64,000 nucleotides of DNA from Streptomyces shenzhenensis (GCF_021462265.1 NZ_JAJONF010000007.1:186001-250000), one strand, 5' to 3'; numbered from the stretch's first letter, positions 1 through 8,560 are shown. Program-made: numbers and translations. The notes: a model not told the origin generated them from the letters alone.

Positions 1-162
1 CGCCCCCTCTACACCCAGGGCATCGACTCCCTCACCGCGCTGACCCTCCAGCGCACCCTGGAGTCGGCCCTGAACATCCCGGTACCGGCCCACCACCTGC
101 TGCGCGAGCAGTCGGTGGGGGAACTGGCCGCGATCCTGAGCGATCTGGTCGGCCGGAGCTGA
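1..162 (+). CDS. C-terminal carrier-protein domain of a polyketide/peptide biosynthetic enzyme (5' end outside window)
   Basis: The reading frame is open from base 1 and ends at TGA 160-162, giving the last 53 residues. The peptide contains GIDSLTALTLQ, the phosphopantetheine attachment motif of acyl/peptidyl carrier proteins, with Ser at residue 9 of the visible part. The helix III/IV signature IPVPAHHLLREQSVGELAAI follows. Ending just after this fold is typical of a type I PKS or NRPS module, or of a free-standing ACP; the fragment cannot separate these. The Ser would carry the pantetheine arm that tethers biosynthetic intermediates. Paired palindromes directly downstream probably terminate the transcript. 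The gene lies on the accessory side of the tRNA-Arg integration site. Confidence 0.8.
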   Translation, partial: RPLYTQGIDSLTALTLQRTLESALNIPVPAHHLLREQSVGELAAILSDLVGRS

Positions 163-173
163 GCCCCGGAAGG

Positions 174-211
174 GCGCCACCGGTGGCCGAGCCCGGTGCC
201 ACCGGTGGCCT
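174..211 (+). terminator. Paired-palindrome terminator after the carrier-domain gene
   Basis: Two copies of the 12-bp palindrome GCCACCGGTGGC lie at 176-187 and 198-209, 10 bp apart, starting 14 bp after the stop codon. They can fold as two small hairpins or pair with each other as one long stem. There is no U-run, which is usual for Streptomyces terminators. Confidence 0.5.
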
Positions 212-592
212 CTGGCACCCGGCGGCTGTGACAACGTTGTCCGCCGTCCCGCGGCGACGGGTCCATGCGTTGCTGTGGCCGGATGTGATCCGTCTGCCGG
301 CGGTGGCCGCGCTCCCCGAGGCGCTGCGGACGGCGGCGGCCGAACGGTTTCCGCCGACCGGATCCCCGCTGCGGCAGGGGAGGGGGAGAGCGCCCCCGGC
401 AGGACTCGAACCTGCGGCCAAGCGCTTAGAAGGTGTCAGGGGCTGAGCGGTGTGCTCACCTGCGTCTTCGCTGGTCGCTCGCGAACGAACGCCGTCAAAG
501 CGCTTGGTCTCGTCCGGGGGACCCTTGGCCGACTGCCGTCCATCGTGCCTTCGTACCGGCTGATGGGGACAGGGCGAAGACACGTTCGCGGC
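212..592. other. Accessory non-coding stretch containing the left att-like repeat
   Basis: No convincing gene is seen here. The readable frames are shadow frames without ribosome binding sites. The one clear landmark is the partial tRNA copy at 390-433. The sequence between that copy and the PIN-toxin stop codon at 593 shows nothing recognisable. Confidence 0.5.
390..433 (-). repeat. Partial tRNA-Arg 3'-end duplication (candidate attachment site)
   Basis: These 44 bases are identical to 1456-1499, which cover the 3' half of the intact tRNA-Arg gene: acceptor 3' strand, T arm, variable region and anticodon arm up to the base after the loop. The tRNA 5' half is absent here. An exact tRNA 3'-end copy about 1 kb from the intact gene is the classic footprint of a tyrosine-integrase element, in which the element supplies one copy and the chromosome the other. 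No integrase or excisionase gene lies between the two copies. Confidence 0.85.
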
Positions 593-1051
593 CTACCGGT
601 CGTGCAGGATCTCGGGCCGGGTGACGGGCACGATGGTGACCAGGTCGTCGAGGCCCTTGAAGTCGTCGGGGTTGGTGGTGAAGAGGGGGAGTTGCTCGGC
701 AGCCGCGGTGGCGGCGATCATCAGGTCGGCCATGCGTCGACGGGGCTTGCGTCCTGCGGAGACAACGGCGGCGCAGATTCTGCCGTAGAGGCGGGCGGCC
801 TCCACGTCGAAGGGGATGGGGTCGAATTCGTTCTCGGCGCGCTGCAGGACGTCCATGCGGCGGGCCCGCTCGGCATGTTCGTCGTAGTCGCTCTGCTCGC
901 CGGTGCCGCGCACCTGGTGGGGCCCAGCCGAGAGTTCCGCGAGAGTGATCGCGCTGATGGCCATCTCGGCGGGCAGTTCGCCGGCGTCGATCCACTTGCG
1001 CAGGATCATGATGTTGGTGTCGAGCAATCCCTGCTCGTGCTCAGCGGGCAT
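593..1051 (-). CDS. PIN-domain toxin (VapC-like ribonuclease)
   Basis: This 152-aa protein has the PIN-domain order of acidic residues: LLDTNIMI near the N-terminus (first Asp), LAELSAG (Glu), RMADLMIAATA (Asp) and LFTTNPDDF near the end. PIN toxins are Mg-dependent RNases that cut tRNA or mRNA when freed from their antitoxin. The chosen ATG at 1051 overlaps the antitoxin stop by 11 bp, so the two genes are translationally coupled. A longer frame upstream lies inside the antitoxin gene and is not used. The pair sits between the tRNA-Arg duplication copies, so it may be a surviving stabilisation module of an integrated element. Confidence 0.85.
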   Translation of the reverse strand: MPAEHEQGLLDTNIMILRKWIDAGELPAEMAISAITLAELSAGPHQVRGTGEQSDYDEHAERARRMDVLQRAENEFDPIPFDVEAARLYGRICAAVVSAGRKPRRRMADLMIAATAAAEQLPLFTTNPDDFKGLDDLVTIVPVTRPEILHDR

Positions 1052-1310
1052 ACGGGTCGTCCAACTCCTGCTCGACGACGGCGTCCTGGTCGTCGCGGAA
1101 GGCATCCAGTGAGATGTCGGGGGCGGTGCGTGACATGGCCGCGAACTCGGCACGGGGAACGAAGCGGCGACGGCCGCGGAGCGGGATCAGTTCGCCGACA
1201 CGGTGTCCGTCGCGGGTGACGGTGAACGCCTGTCCTCCCTGGACCGCGTCCATGATCTCTTTGGAGCGGGTGCGCAGATCGCGCTGAGTGATCTCCGGCT
1301 GCGCTGTCAT
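1041..1310 (-). CDS. Phd/YefM-family antitoxin
   Basis: This 89-aa protein opens with a Phd/YefM DNA-binding fold (ITQRDLRTRSKEIMDAVQGG, then FTVTRDGHRVGELIPL). Its acidic C-terminal tail (SLDAFRDDQDAVVEQELDDP) is the usual toxin-wrapping segment. It should neutralise the PIN toxin encoded immediately downstream and repress the shared promoter. I chose ATG 1310; an in-frame GTG at 1319 is possible and neither has a strong ribosome binding site. The direct repeat GTGCTAC-tcg-GTGCTAC just upstream (about 1332-1348) is a plausible autoregulatory operator. Confidence 0.85.
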   Translation of the reverse strand: MTAQPEITQRDLRTRSKEIMDAVQGGQAFTVTRDGHRVGELIPLRGRRRFVPRAEFAAMSRTAPDISLDAFRDDQDAVVEQELDDPYAR

Positions 1311-1415
1311 GCTGTCCACGATAGCGAAGGTGTGCTACTCGGTGCTACACCGTTACTCGCGATCGTGGATAGATTGAAGGCGCTTGCTCATGGAGCGATG
1401 TGCATCCGGGACACG

Positions 1416-1450
1416 AAAAAGCCCCCCACGCGTTCCCGCAGGTGAGGGGC
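1416..1450 (-). terminator. Intrinsic terminator of the tRNA-Arg gene
   Basis: Read on the minus strand, a 9-bp GC stem (1442-1450 with 1421-1429, one mismatch) is followed by TTTTT (1420-1416). It lies seven bases past the tRNA 3' end. Confidence 0.7.
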
Positions 1451-1456
1451 CGTGCG

Positions 1457-1529
1457 CGCCCCCGGCAGGACTCGAACCTGCGGCCAAGCGCTTAGAAGGC
1501 GCCTGCTCTATCCACTGAGCTACGGGGGC
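1457..1529 (-). tRNA. tRNA-Arg (anticodon TCT)
   Basis: This is a 73-nt cloverleaf on the minus strand. The acceptor pairs GCCCCCG with CGGGGGC and has discriminator G. The D arm contains AGCTCAGTGGATAGAGC, the anticodon loop is CTTCTAA (anticodon TCT, reading AGA), and the T arm is GCAGGTTCGAACCTGC. CCA is not encoded. Its 3' half is duplicated at 390-433, showing that it served as an integration target. To its right the gene content is Streptomyces core genome. Confidence 0.97.
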
Positions 1530-1853
1530 CGGCTGTGCTGGCCTCGTACGTACTGCCCTGGTGGGGGCGGGTCCGTGACGTTGCCGGGGACAAGGATAGG
1601 ACTTGCTGATCCGTGCCCCTGCTGCTTCGCCTCCGTGGCTCAATGTGGAGGTTCAGTGAAGCGGTCCTGATAATCGCAGGCAGGTACGAATCGTGCATCG
1701 CTTTTGGCGCCCGGCGCACCGGGTGTTGTGCACTCGTTATGCCTGGACTGTGCCTCCGTCCCGGTCGCCCCTTCCGCCCGTTGTGTCCTGTCGGCGCGCA
1801 GACATGTCTATATGCTTCAGAATTCCCCTAAAATTGGGCATTCTTCGCATGTG
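1530..1853. other. Upstream region of dynA
   Basis: These 324 bases separate the minus-strand tRNA from the plus-strand dynA gene. They are less GC-rich than the surroundings. They hold AT-rich stretches (1808-1840) that could carry the dynA promoter, but no convincing -35/-10 pair stands out. No gene is seen. Confidence 0.4.
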
Positions 1854-3458
1854 GTGACCTTGGACGTACGGCCTCAGCTGCTCGACACACTCTCCGCCCT
1901 GCGCGACCGTGTCGCTGCCGCACGCTTCCCGCTGCCCCTGGCGGGGGCTCCACGCGCGCGTGCCAACCGCGACGAACTCCTCGCACAGCTCGACGATTAT
2001 CTGGTGCCCCGCCTCAGAGAGCCCGAAGCGCCTCTTCTGGCCGTCGTGGGCGGCTCCACGGGCGCGGGCAAGTCGACCCTCGTCAACTCACTCGTGGGCC
2101 GCCGGGTCAGCGAGGCGGGCGTGCTGCGGCCGACCACCCGCACGCCGGTCCTGGTCTGCCATCCGGAGGACCATCACTGGTTCAGCGGCATGCGCGTGCT
2201 GCCCGACCTCACCCGCGAATGGGTACCGCACCAGGAGCCCCGCGACGATCTCCTCCTCCCCGGCGAGAACCCCGGGCGCGTGCTGCGCATCGAGACCGCG
2301 GAGAGCATCCCCCGCGGCCTCGCCCTGCTCGACGCCCCGGACATCGACTCCCTGGTCGTCGACAACCGCGTCCTCGCCGCCGAACTCATCTGCGCCGCCG
2401 ACATCTGGGTGATGGTGACCACGGCCGCCCGCTACGCCGACGCCGTCCCCTGGCACCTGCTGCGCACCGCCAAGGAGTACAAGGCCACCTTGGTGACCGT
2501 CCTCGACCGGGTCCCGCACACGGTCGTCTCCGAGGTCTCCCGGCAGTACGGCGCCCTCCTCACCAAGGCCGGACTCGGCGACGTACCCCGGTTCACGGTG
2601 CCCGAGCTGCCCGAGTCGGCCTGGGGCGGCGGGCTGCTCCCGGCCACCGCGGTCGCCCCGCTGCGCGCCTGGCTCCTCCACCAGGCCCAGGACCCCGGCG
2701 CCCGCAGCCACACCCTGGCCCGCACCGCCCACGGCCTCCTCGACTCCCTCAAGGCCCGCATGCCCGAGCTGGCCGGTGCCGCCGCCGCCCAGTACGCCGC
2801 CGCGCTGCGCCTGACCTCTGCCGTCGACACGGCCTACGACAGCGAGCACGCGCGCGTGCGAGGACGCCTGCAGAGCGGAGCCGTCCTCGCCGGCGACGCC
2901 CTCAAGCGCTGGCGCGCCTACCCCCTGGACTGCACCGCCGGTGAACTCCTGGACGCCCTGGCGGAGAGCCTCGCCGCCCTGCTGCTGTGCGCCGTCACCG
3001 CCGCCGACGAACGCGTCGACGACGCCTGGCGGCGCGAGCCGGCCTCCGCCGCCCCCGGACTCGCCGACCGCGACCCCTCCCTGGAGAGCGCCGAGCACCG
3101 CATCGGCCTCGCCGTCCGGCGCTGGCGGCGCGAGCTGGAGGAGTACGCCGAGGACGAGGTGCGCGAGCTCGACCGCAGCGTCGCCCCGGACTCCGAGGCC
3201 GTCGCCGCCCTGGTGGCCACCGCGCTGCTCGGCGGACGGCGTACCAGGGCGGCGGGGGAGCGGCTCGCCGAGCGCATCGGCGCCCACGGCGCGCTGCGGC
3301 TGCGCGACCGGGCGGGACGGCTGCTCAACGAGCACGTGGACCGCGTCCTGTACGCCGCACGCGAGCGCCGCCTCGCCCCGCTGGACGCCCTCGACGTGCA
3401 CCCCGAACCCCAGTCCGAACTCATCGCCGCCCTGTCCGTCCTGCAGAAGGAGAGGTGA
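1854..3458 (+). CDS. dynA: Dynamin-like GTPase, probable sporulation-septum protein DynA
   Basis: This 534-aa P-loop GTPase has G1 at residues 66-74 (GGSTGAGKS), a G2-like Thr in the RPTTRTP segment, G3 DAPD at 161-164 and a G4-like LDRV near 218. A long helical C-terminal half has no transmembrane segment. In Streptomyces, DynA and DynB stabilise FtsZ rings during sporulation septation, with DynA recruited to the membrane through its partner. The next gene, with a paired transmembrane segment, follows after 3 bp, matching the dynA-dynB order. The start is a tandem GTG at 1851/1854 beginning [11 protein letters not shown]; an upstream ATG at 1812 has no ribosome binding site. Symbols rest on family, order and ssbB adjacency, not on alignment. 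Confidence 0.75.
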   Translation: MTLDVRPQLLDTLSALRDRVAAARFPLPLAGAPRARANRDELLAQLDDYLVPRLREPEAPLLAVVGGSTGAGKSTLVNSLVGRRVSEAGVLRPTTRTPVLVCHPEDHHWFSGMRVLPDLTREWVPHQEPRDDLLLPGENPGRVLRIETAESIPRGLALLDAPDIDSLVVDNRVLAAELICAADIWVMVTTAARYADAVPWHLLRTAKEYKATLVTVLDRVPHTVVSEVSRQYGALLTKAGLGDVPRFTVPELPESAWGGGLLPATAVAPLRAWLLHQAQDPGARSHTLARTAHGLLDSLKARMPELAGAAAAQYAAALRLTSAVDTAYDSEHARVRGRLQSGAVLAGDALKRWRAYPLDCTAGELLDALAESLAALLLCAVTAADERVDDAWRREPASAAPGLADRDPSLESAEHRIGLAVRRWRRELEEYAEDEVRELDRSVAPDSEAVAALVATALLGGRRTRAAGERLAERIGAHGALRLRDRAGRLLNEHVDRVLYAARERRLAPLDALDVHPEPQSELIAALSVLQKER

Positions 3459-3461
3459 CCG

Positions 3462-5576
3462 GTGACCGCCGTCACTGACCACGACCACACGGATCACATG
3501 AAACGCATGGATCACACCAGTGACTACACCGGTGACCACGCCGACGGCTTCGAGACCGGCCTGACCGCGGCGGACTCCGCACCGGACGCCGTACGGGAGT
3601 CCGTACGGGCACGTGTCCCGGACGGTGACCAGCACCGGGACGGGGCCGAGGGGGCGCCCAAGGAACCCAAGGGGACCAAGGCGCCCGCGGACACCGGCAA
3701 AGCCACCGAGCGCCCCCGGGTCCCCGAAGCCGGCGGATCTCCGCAGGCTCCCGAGGCTGCCGAAGCCGCCGCCGGAACCGAGAACGTGCCGCACGCGCGC
3801 GTGCGGGACCAGCAACGGGAGCCGGCCGAAGACACCCCGCCCGCCGACGACGATCAGGCCGCCGCCGCCGCCGACGACGACGACGTGTGGGACGACGGCC
3901 TCATCGCCCGCCGCGTCACCGAGACCGCCAAAGCCGCCGTCCCCGTCCTGGAGACCCGCGGCCCCGGCGCCCCGGCCCCCGCCCCGCTCGCGTACGACGG
4001 CCCGCTGCGCTCCCGCCTCGACGCACTGCGCGAACTGGTCGGCCTCTCCCGCACCCGCCTCGACAGCAACACCCTCGCCGAGGCCGGCCGGGTCCTGGAC
4101 GAGGCGGCCAACCGGCGCCGGCTCTCCGGCCAGCACACCGTCGTCGCCCTCGCCGGCGCCACCGGCAGCGGCAAGTCCCAGCTGTTCAACGCGCTCGCCG
4201 GAGTCGCCATCTCGGAGACCGGGGTGCGACGGCCCACCACCGCCGCGCCCATCGCGTGCAGCTGGAGCGACGGCAGCGCGGCCCTCATCGACCGGCTCGG
4301 CATCCCCGGCCGGCTGCGCCGCCGCCCCGTGCACAACCCGGAGGCGGACGCGCAACTGCGCGGCCTGATCCTGATCGACCTGCCCGACCACGACTCGGCC
4401 GCCGTCCAGCACCGTGAACAGGTCGACCGGATCCTGAAACTGGTCGACGCGGTGATCTGGGTCGTCGACCCGGAGAAGTACGCCGACGCGGTCCTCCACG
4501 AGCGCTATCTACGGCCCATGGCCGGCCACGCCGAGGTCATGTTCATCGTCCTCAACCAGACCGACCGGCTGCCCGGCGAGGCCAGGGACCAGGTCCTGGA
4601 CGATCTGCGCCGGCTGCTCGACGACGACGGCATCGCGCTCGGCGAGTACGGCGACCCCGGCGCGACCGTGCTCGCGCTGTCCGCGCTCACCGGCGACGGC
4701 GTCGGCGAACTGCGCGATGTGCTCGGCCAGTTCGTGTCCGAGCGGGGCGCGGCCGCGCGCCGTGTCGCCGCCGACCTGGACGCCGCCGCGGCCCGGCTGC
4801 GCCCGGTCTACGCCACCGGGCGGCGCGCCGAGCTCAGCGAGGAGGCGCGCGACGAGTTCGCGGCGCGGCTCGCGGACGCGGTCGGCGCCACCGCCGCCGG
4901 CGAGGCCGCCGAACGGGCCTGGCGGCGCAACGCCAACCGGGCCTGCGGCACACCCTGGCTGCGGTTGTGGCGCTGGTACCAGAAGCGCGGCGAGCCGCCC
5001 ACCGGGCGCCTGCGGAAGGCCCAGCCGGAGGAGGAGGCCACGGCGCGGCAGCGCGTCGAGCAGGCGGTGCGCACGGTCTCCGAGCGGGCCTCGGCCGGGC
5101 TGCCCGCCCCCTGGGCGCAGGCGGTGCGCGAGGCGGCCGTACGCGGTTCGCAGGGTCTTTCGGAGGCGCTCGACGAGCTGGCCGCACGGGCCGGACTGCC
5201 GCCGGGGCGGCCACCGCGGCCGGGCTGGTGGCCGGTGGCGGTGCTCGCCCAGGCCGCCATGACGCTGCTCCAGGTGCTCGGCGGGCTGTGGCTGGTCGGG
5301 CAGATCGCCGGAGTGATGGCGCCCAACCTGGGCGTTCCGGTGCTGCTGATGATCGCCGGGATCGTCGGCGGACCGCTGGTCGAGTGGGGCTGCCGGATCG
5401 CCGCCCGCGGACCGGCCCGCCGGTACGGCCTGGAGGCCGAGCGCCGGCTCCGGGAGGCGGCGGCCGGCTGCGGACGGGCCCGGGTGCTGGACCCGGTGGC
5501 GGCGGAACTGCTGCGCTACCAGGAGGTACGGGAGCAGTACGGGAGGGTGACGCGAGTGGGCGCCGGAGTGAGGTGA
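3462..5576 (+). CDS. dynB: Membrane-anchored dynamin-like GTPase, probable DynB
   Basis: This 704-aa protein begins with a disordered, acidic, His/Asp-rich region (1-150). A GTPase domain follows with G1 GATGSGKSQ (232-240), G3 DLPD (306-309) and G4 NQTD (365-368). A helical stalk comes next, then two hydrophobic segments at about 590-616 and 624-643 that form the membrane-inserting paddle. GTG 3462 is preceded by AAGGAGAGG, which overlaps the dynA stop, so the two are co-transcribed. The protein should bind the cytoplasmic membrane at sporulation septa and assemble with DynA and the divisome. The long disordered N-terminal extension is notable for its composition. Confidence 0.75.
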   Translation: MTAVTDHDHTDHMKRMDHTSDYTGDHADGFETGLTAADSAPDAVRESVRARVPDGDQHRDGAEGAPKEPKGTKAPADTGKATERPRVPEAGGSPQAPEAAEAAAGTENVPHARVRDQQREPAEDTPPADDDQAAAAADDDDVWDDGLIARRVTETAKAAVPVLETRGPGAPAPAPLAYDGPLRSRLDALRELVGLSRTRLDSNTLAEAGRVLDEAANRRRLSGQHTVVALAGATGSGKSQLFNALAGVAISETGVRRPTTAAPIACSWSDGSAALIDRLGIPGRLRRRPVHNPEADAQLRGLILIDLPDHDSAAVQHREQVDRILKLVDAVIWVVDPEKYADAVLHERYLRPMAGHAEVMFIVLNQTDRLPGEARDQVLDDLRRLLDDDGIALGEYGDPGATVLALSALTGDGVGELRDVLGQFVSERGAAARRVAADLDAAAARLRPVYATGRRAELSEEARDEFAARLADAVGATAAGEAAERAWRRNANRACGTPWLRLWRWYQKRGEPPTGRLRKAQPEEEATARQRVEQAVRTVSERASAGLPAPWAQAVREAAVRGSQGLSEALDELAARAGLPPGRPPRPGWWPVAVLAQAAMTLLQVLGGLWLVGQIAGVMAPNLGVPVLLMIAGIVGGPLVEWGCRIAARGPARRYGLEAERRLREAAAGCGRARVLDPVAAELLRYQEVREQYGRVTRVGAGVR

Positions 5577-5700
5577 CGCCGGGTGGGCGTCGGAGTGAGG
5601 TGACGCGGACGGTGCCGGGATCGGGTGTCGCGGGCGGCGCCGGTGCCGGGGCCGGGTGACGCGGACGGATCGGGGACGGGTGACGCGGACGGGCCTGGGT
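5540..5700 (+). repeat. Imperfect GTGACGCGG-centred tandem repeats at the dynB 3' end
   Basis: Several degenerate copies of a unit like GAGGTGACGCGGACGG occur around the dynB stop codon, with GTGACGC repeated about six times at irregular 16-35 bp spacing. They run from the last dynB codons into the intergenic region. The function is unknown; the array looks like GC-rich repeat expansion. Confidence 0.5.
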
Positions 5701-6048
5701 GGGGTCAGGCTCCGGCCGGGGGCGTGGGTCACCCGTCCGGGCGGTGGAGTTTTCCACAGGCCGGCGGTGGTCCACAGCGCCCGGCGGGTCCGGGCCGGCG
5801 GCGGCAGTCTGGTCCCACGGCGATCACGGCGCACATGGGGTGCACCTCGACGTACCAGCGCGTACACGGAGGTACCCCGATGTGCCTCGGATGGATGCGG
5901 GCGCACACGGACACGTCCGGACACATTCGGCGAGCACGAGCACGAACGCATCCCCCGCACGCGGTCGCCGCGGTGGACACAGTCGTACGGGACGGACCCG
6001 TACGCGGATCCGCCCGGCCGCGGCGGCCGGGCGAGGGAGGGGTTCGTG
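5701..6048. other. Intergenic region upstream of ssbB
   Basis: No gene is supported in these 348 bases; open frames here are extensions of ssbB or shadows. The only clear signal is the ribosome binding site GGGAGGGG (6034-6041) ahead of ssbB. An obvious housekeeping promoter is not visible, which would fit sporulation-type control, but that is inference. Confidence 0.4.
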
Positions 6049-6534
6049 ATGAACGAGACGATGGTCTGCGCGGTGGGCAACGTGGCGACGCAGCCGGTGT
6101 TCCGGGAACTGGCGGCGGGACCGTCGGCGCGGTTCCGGCTGGCGGTGACCTCGCGCTACTGGGACCGGGAGAAGAACACCTGGACGGACGGCCACACCAA
6201 CTTCTTCACGGTGTGGGCCAACCGGCAGCTCGCCACCAACACGGCGACCTCGCTGGCGGTCGGCGACCCGGTCGTCGTACAGGGGCGGCTGAAGGTGCGC
6301 ACCGAGACCCGGGAGGGACAGCAGCGGACCTCCGCCGACATCGACGCGGTCTCGATCGGCCACGACCTGGCCCGCGGTACGTCGGCCTTCCGGCGCACCG
6401 GCAAGCCGGACACGACGACACCGGCACCGGTGCCACCGCGCCCGGAACCGAACTGGGAGACACCGGCGGAGTCCTCCGGCACGTCCGCACAGACGCAACC
6501 GGAACCAGAACCGGAACCGGCGGCGGTGACGTGA
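6049..6534 (+). CDS. ssbB: Single-stranded DNA-binding protein SsbB
   Basis: This 161-aa protein has an N-terminal OB fold (residues 1-105: NETMVCAVGNVATQPVF, FRLAVTSRYWD, NFFTVWANRQLA, VVVQGRLKVRTE). A Pro/Glu-rich tail follows and ends PEPEPEPAAVT. It lacks the acidic DDDIPF-type tip by which the main SSB recruits replication partners. That is a hallmark of Streptomyces SsbB, the paralogue linked to chromosome segregation during sporulation. The ATG at 6049 has a strong GGGAGGGG ribosome binding site. Its place after dynA-dynB matches the known Streptomyces core order and supports a sporulation role. Confidence 0.88.
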   Translation: MNETMVCAVGNVATQPVFRELAAGPSARFRLAVTSRYWDREKNTWTDGHTNFFTVWANRQLATNTATSLAVGDPVVVQGRLKVRTETREGQQRTSADIDAVSIGHDLARGTSAFRRTGKPDTTTPAPVPPRPEPNWETPAESSGTSAQTQPEPEPEPAAVT

Positions 6535-6820
6535 CGTGGTGTAACCCTCCACGTACGAACGCCCTTTGACGGCTTATCGGTGAAGGCACTCCGCGGCGCC
6601 GGCGCCACGGCCGGGGTGACCGGGTGGATTTGCCGACAAGCCAGGCTCGCCGAGGCTCCCGCGATAACGATTACGGATCGGATCGCTCATCGGACCATCT
6701 CACCGGGAAAGGCCGGTCCGGCTGATCCATAGGATGCCGGGCGTGGCCCCTGGGGCCGCTGATTCTGCTGGTGGGACCATCCCCCCCGCTTCCAACGGGT
6801 CCTGCTCGAAGGGGAATTCT

Positions 6821-8266
6821 GTGCTCGCTGCGTTCTCTGGTCCTTCGGCGCCCCGCGCGTCCACCAGGCACTACGGCACCGCCGTGGCCGCGAGAGGCAT
6901 GGCCCGCCTCGCCGCCGCGACCCTGGTGTCCGGGCTGGTGGCCGCCGTCGCGCTGACCGGCGCCGGCCGGGCCGCGGCCGACGACGGGACCGCCGCGAGC
7001 CAGAGCGGGGCGACGGCGACCATGGGCGGGCTGAAGACCTACGGCGCGGCCGTGGTCCACGGCGACGGCGGCGACGAACAGGTGGCCGCGGGCCTGTTCG
7101 AGATGTCCGTGGACGGCGGCGGCACGCTCCAGACGTACTGCGTCGACCTCCACAACCCCGCCCAGCGGGACGCCAAATACCGCGAGACGGCGTGGAGCGG
7201 CACCTCGCTCGGCGCCAACAAGAACGCCGGCGACATCCGCTGGATCCTGCAGAACTCCTACCCGCAGGTCAACGATCTCGCGGCGCTGGCCCGCAAGGCC
7301 GGGGTCGGCAGCCTCACCGAGCAGGACGCGGCGGCCGGCACCCAGGTGGCGATCTGGCGCTACTCGGACGGCGCGGACGTCGACGCCGTCGACCCGCAGG
7401 CCGAGAAGCTGGCCGACTACCTGGAGAGGAACGCCCGCGGCCAGAACGAGCCGCCGGCCTCGCTGACCCTCTCCCCGGCAGCCGTCTCCGGCCGGCCGGG
7501 CGGCCTGCTCGGCCCGGTGACGGTCCACACCAACGCGCGCACGGTCACCGTGATACCGCCGTCCGACGCGGCACTGAGCGGCGTACGGATCACCGACAAG
7601 GCCGGCAAGCCGGTCACCACCGCCCAGGACGGCGGCAAGCTGTACTTCAAGGTCCCGGACGACGCCGCGGACGGCTCGGCCGAACTGACCGTCCAGGCGT
7701 CGACGACGGTCCCCGTCGGCCGCGCCTTCACCTCCGACAGCCGCAGCCAGACGCAGATCCTGGCCGGCTCCAGCGAGTCGACGGTCGCCGCGACCGCGAA
7801 CGCGACCTGGGCGGGCCAGGGCGCGATACCGGCGCTGTCGGCCGAGAAGGACTGCGCCCGGGGCGGCGTGAACATCACCGCGGCCAACACCGGAGACAAG
7901 CCGTTCACCTTCGAACTGGTGAGCACCGAGTACACCATCCCCGCCGGCACCTCGCGGACGGTGACCATCCCGCTCCAGGAGGACCAGGCCTACGACTTCA
8001 CGATCACCGGCGCGAACGGCCTCGAACGCCGCTTCACCGGTGTCCTCGACTGCAAGACCCAGGGCACCGACGCCGGCCTCACCACCCAGACCCTCAGCGA
8101 CCCCAGCCCCGCCTCGGTCGGCGGCGCCGGGGTCGACGCCAACCTGGCCGCGACCGGCGGCGACTCCGCGACCGGCGTGATCACGGGCGTGGCCATCGGC
8201 CTGGTGGTGATCGGCGGCGCGGTCCTGGTGATCCTGCGGCGGCGCGAGAACCAGCAGACGGGCTGA
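6821..8266 (+). CDS. Sortase-anchored surface protein with TQXA thioester domain
   Basis: This 481-aa protein has an N-terminal signal segment (about 27-52, hydrophobic run then GRAAADD). A TQXA/thioester domain follows with Cys107 (TYCVDLHN) and Gln175 (GTQVAIWRY), the pair that forms the internal Cys-Gln thioester used for covalent adhesion. After Thr-rich beta domains comes LAATG (442-446), then a transmembrane helix and RRRENQQTG, which is a class E LAXTG sortase signal. The mature protein should therefore be linked to peptidoglycan. GTG 6821 is used because AAGGGGA sits 5 bp upstream. A longer upstream frame lacks such a site. The neighbouring ssbB matches Streptomyces synteny. Confidence 0.85.
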   Translation: MLAAFSGPSAPRASTRHYGTAVAARGMARLAAATLVSGLVAAVALTGAGRAAADDGTAASQSGATATMGGLKTYGAAVVHGDGGDEQVAAGLFEMSVDGGGTLQTYCVDLHNPAQRDAKYRETAWSGTSLGANKNAGDIRWILQNSYPQVNDLAALARKAGVGSLTEQDAAAGTQVAIWRYSDGADVDAVDPQAEKLADYLERNARGQNEPPASLTLSPAAVSGRPGGLLGPVTVHTNARTVTVIPPSDAALSGVRITDKAGKPVTTAQDGGKLYFKVPDDAADGSAELTVQASTTVPVGRAFTSDSRSQTQILAGSSESTVAATANATWAGQGAIPALSAEKDCARGGVNITAANTGDKPFTFELVSTEYTIPAGTSRTVTIPLQEDQAYDFTITGANGLERRFTGVLDCKTQGTDAGLTTQTLSDPSPASVGGAGVDANLAATGGDSATGVITGVAIGLVVIGGAVLVILRRRENQQTG

Positions 8267-8290
8267 CTCCCGGGCGGGCACCATGACGGC

Positions 8291-8512
8291 ATGAGCACCT
8301 CACCCGCACCCCGCACGTCGTCGTCCTCGGACTCCGTCCTGTCCCTGTGGTCGCACGACTCGGTGCTGTCGATCGGCTCAGGACGCCGGGCCGGCGAGGA
8401 GCGTGTGCGTATCCGGTCCGGCGGCGCGGGCCGGGGGCCAGGCCTCGACCGCGGGCGCCAGCGGCCGAACGTCCCGTTCGGACGGCGACAGCCGGGTGTG
8501 GGCGAGCCGTGA
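8291..8512 (+). CDS. Small unknown protein with SVLS repeats at the N-terminus, possibly frameshifted
   Basis: The frame opens with ATG 8291 and encodes MSTSPAPRTSSSS followed by SVLSLWSHDSVLSIGS. This resembles small Streptomyces proteins that carry many SVLSIGS-type repeats. Here only two repeats occur; the remaining residues are Arg/Gly-rich and look like out-of-frame sequence. A hairpin terminator follows at 8518. It may be a decayed or 3'-frameshifted member of that family. No strong ribosome binding site is seen. Confidence 0.35.
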   Translation: MSTSPAPRTSSSSDSVLSLWSHDSVLSIGSGRRAGEERVRIRSGGAGRGPGLDRGRQRPNVPFGRRQPGVGEP

Positions 8513-8517
8513 CGGAA

Positions 8518-8545
8518 GGGGCGGCCACCGTCCGGTGACCGCCCC
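8518..8545. terminator. Hairpin terminator downstream of 8512
   Basis: Arms 8518-8529 and 8534-8545 (GGGGCGGCCACC against GGTGACCGCCCC, one mismatch) enclose a 4-nt loop. There is no U-run. Confidence 0.6.
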
Positions 8546-8560
8546 GCACTGAGAATCCCT

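Noticed and set aside
390..433. Second tRNA gene
   Set aside because: Only the 3' half is present; the D arm and 5' acceptor strand are missing, so it cannot fold as a tRNA.
275..1219. 314-aa plus-strand frame over the toxin-antitoxin pair
   Set aside because: Antisense shadow. The minus-strand frames have PIN and Phd motifs and a coupled overlap.
2088..4499. Very long minus-strand frame opposite dynA-dynB
   Set aside because: Typical high-GC antisense shadow: Gly/Val/Arg-rich, no motif, and it opposes two clear GTPase genes.
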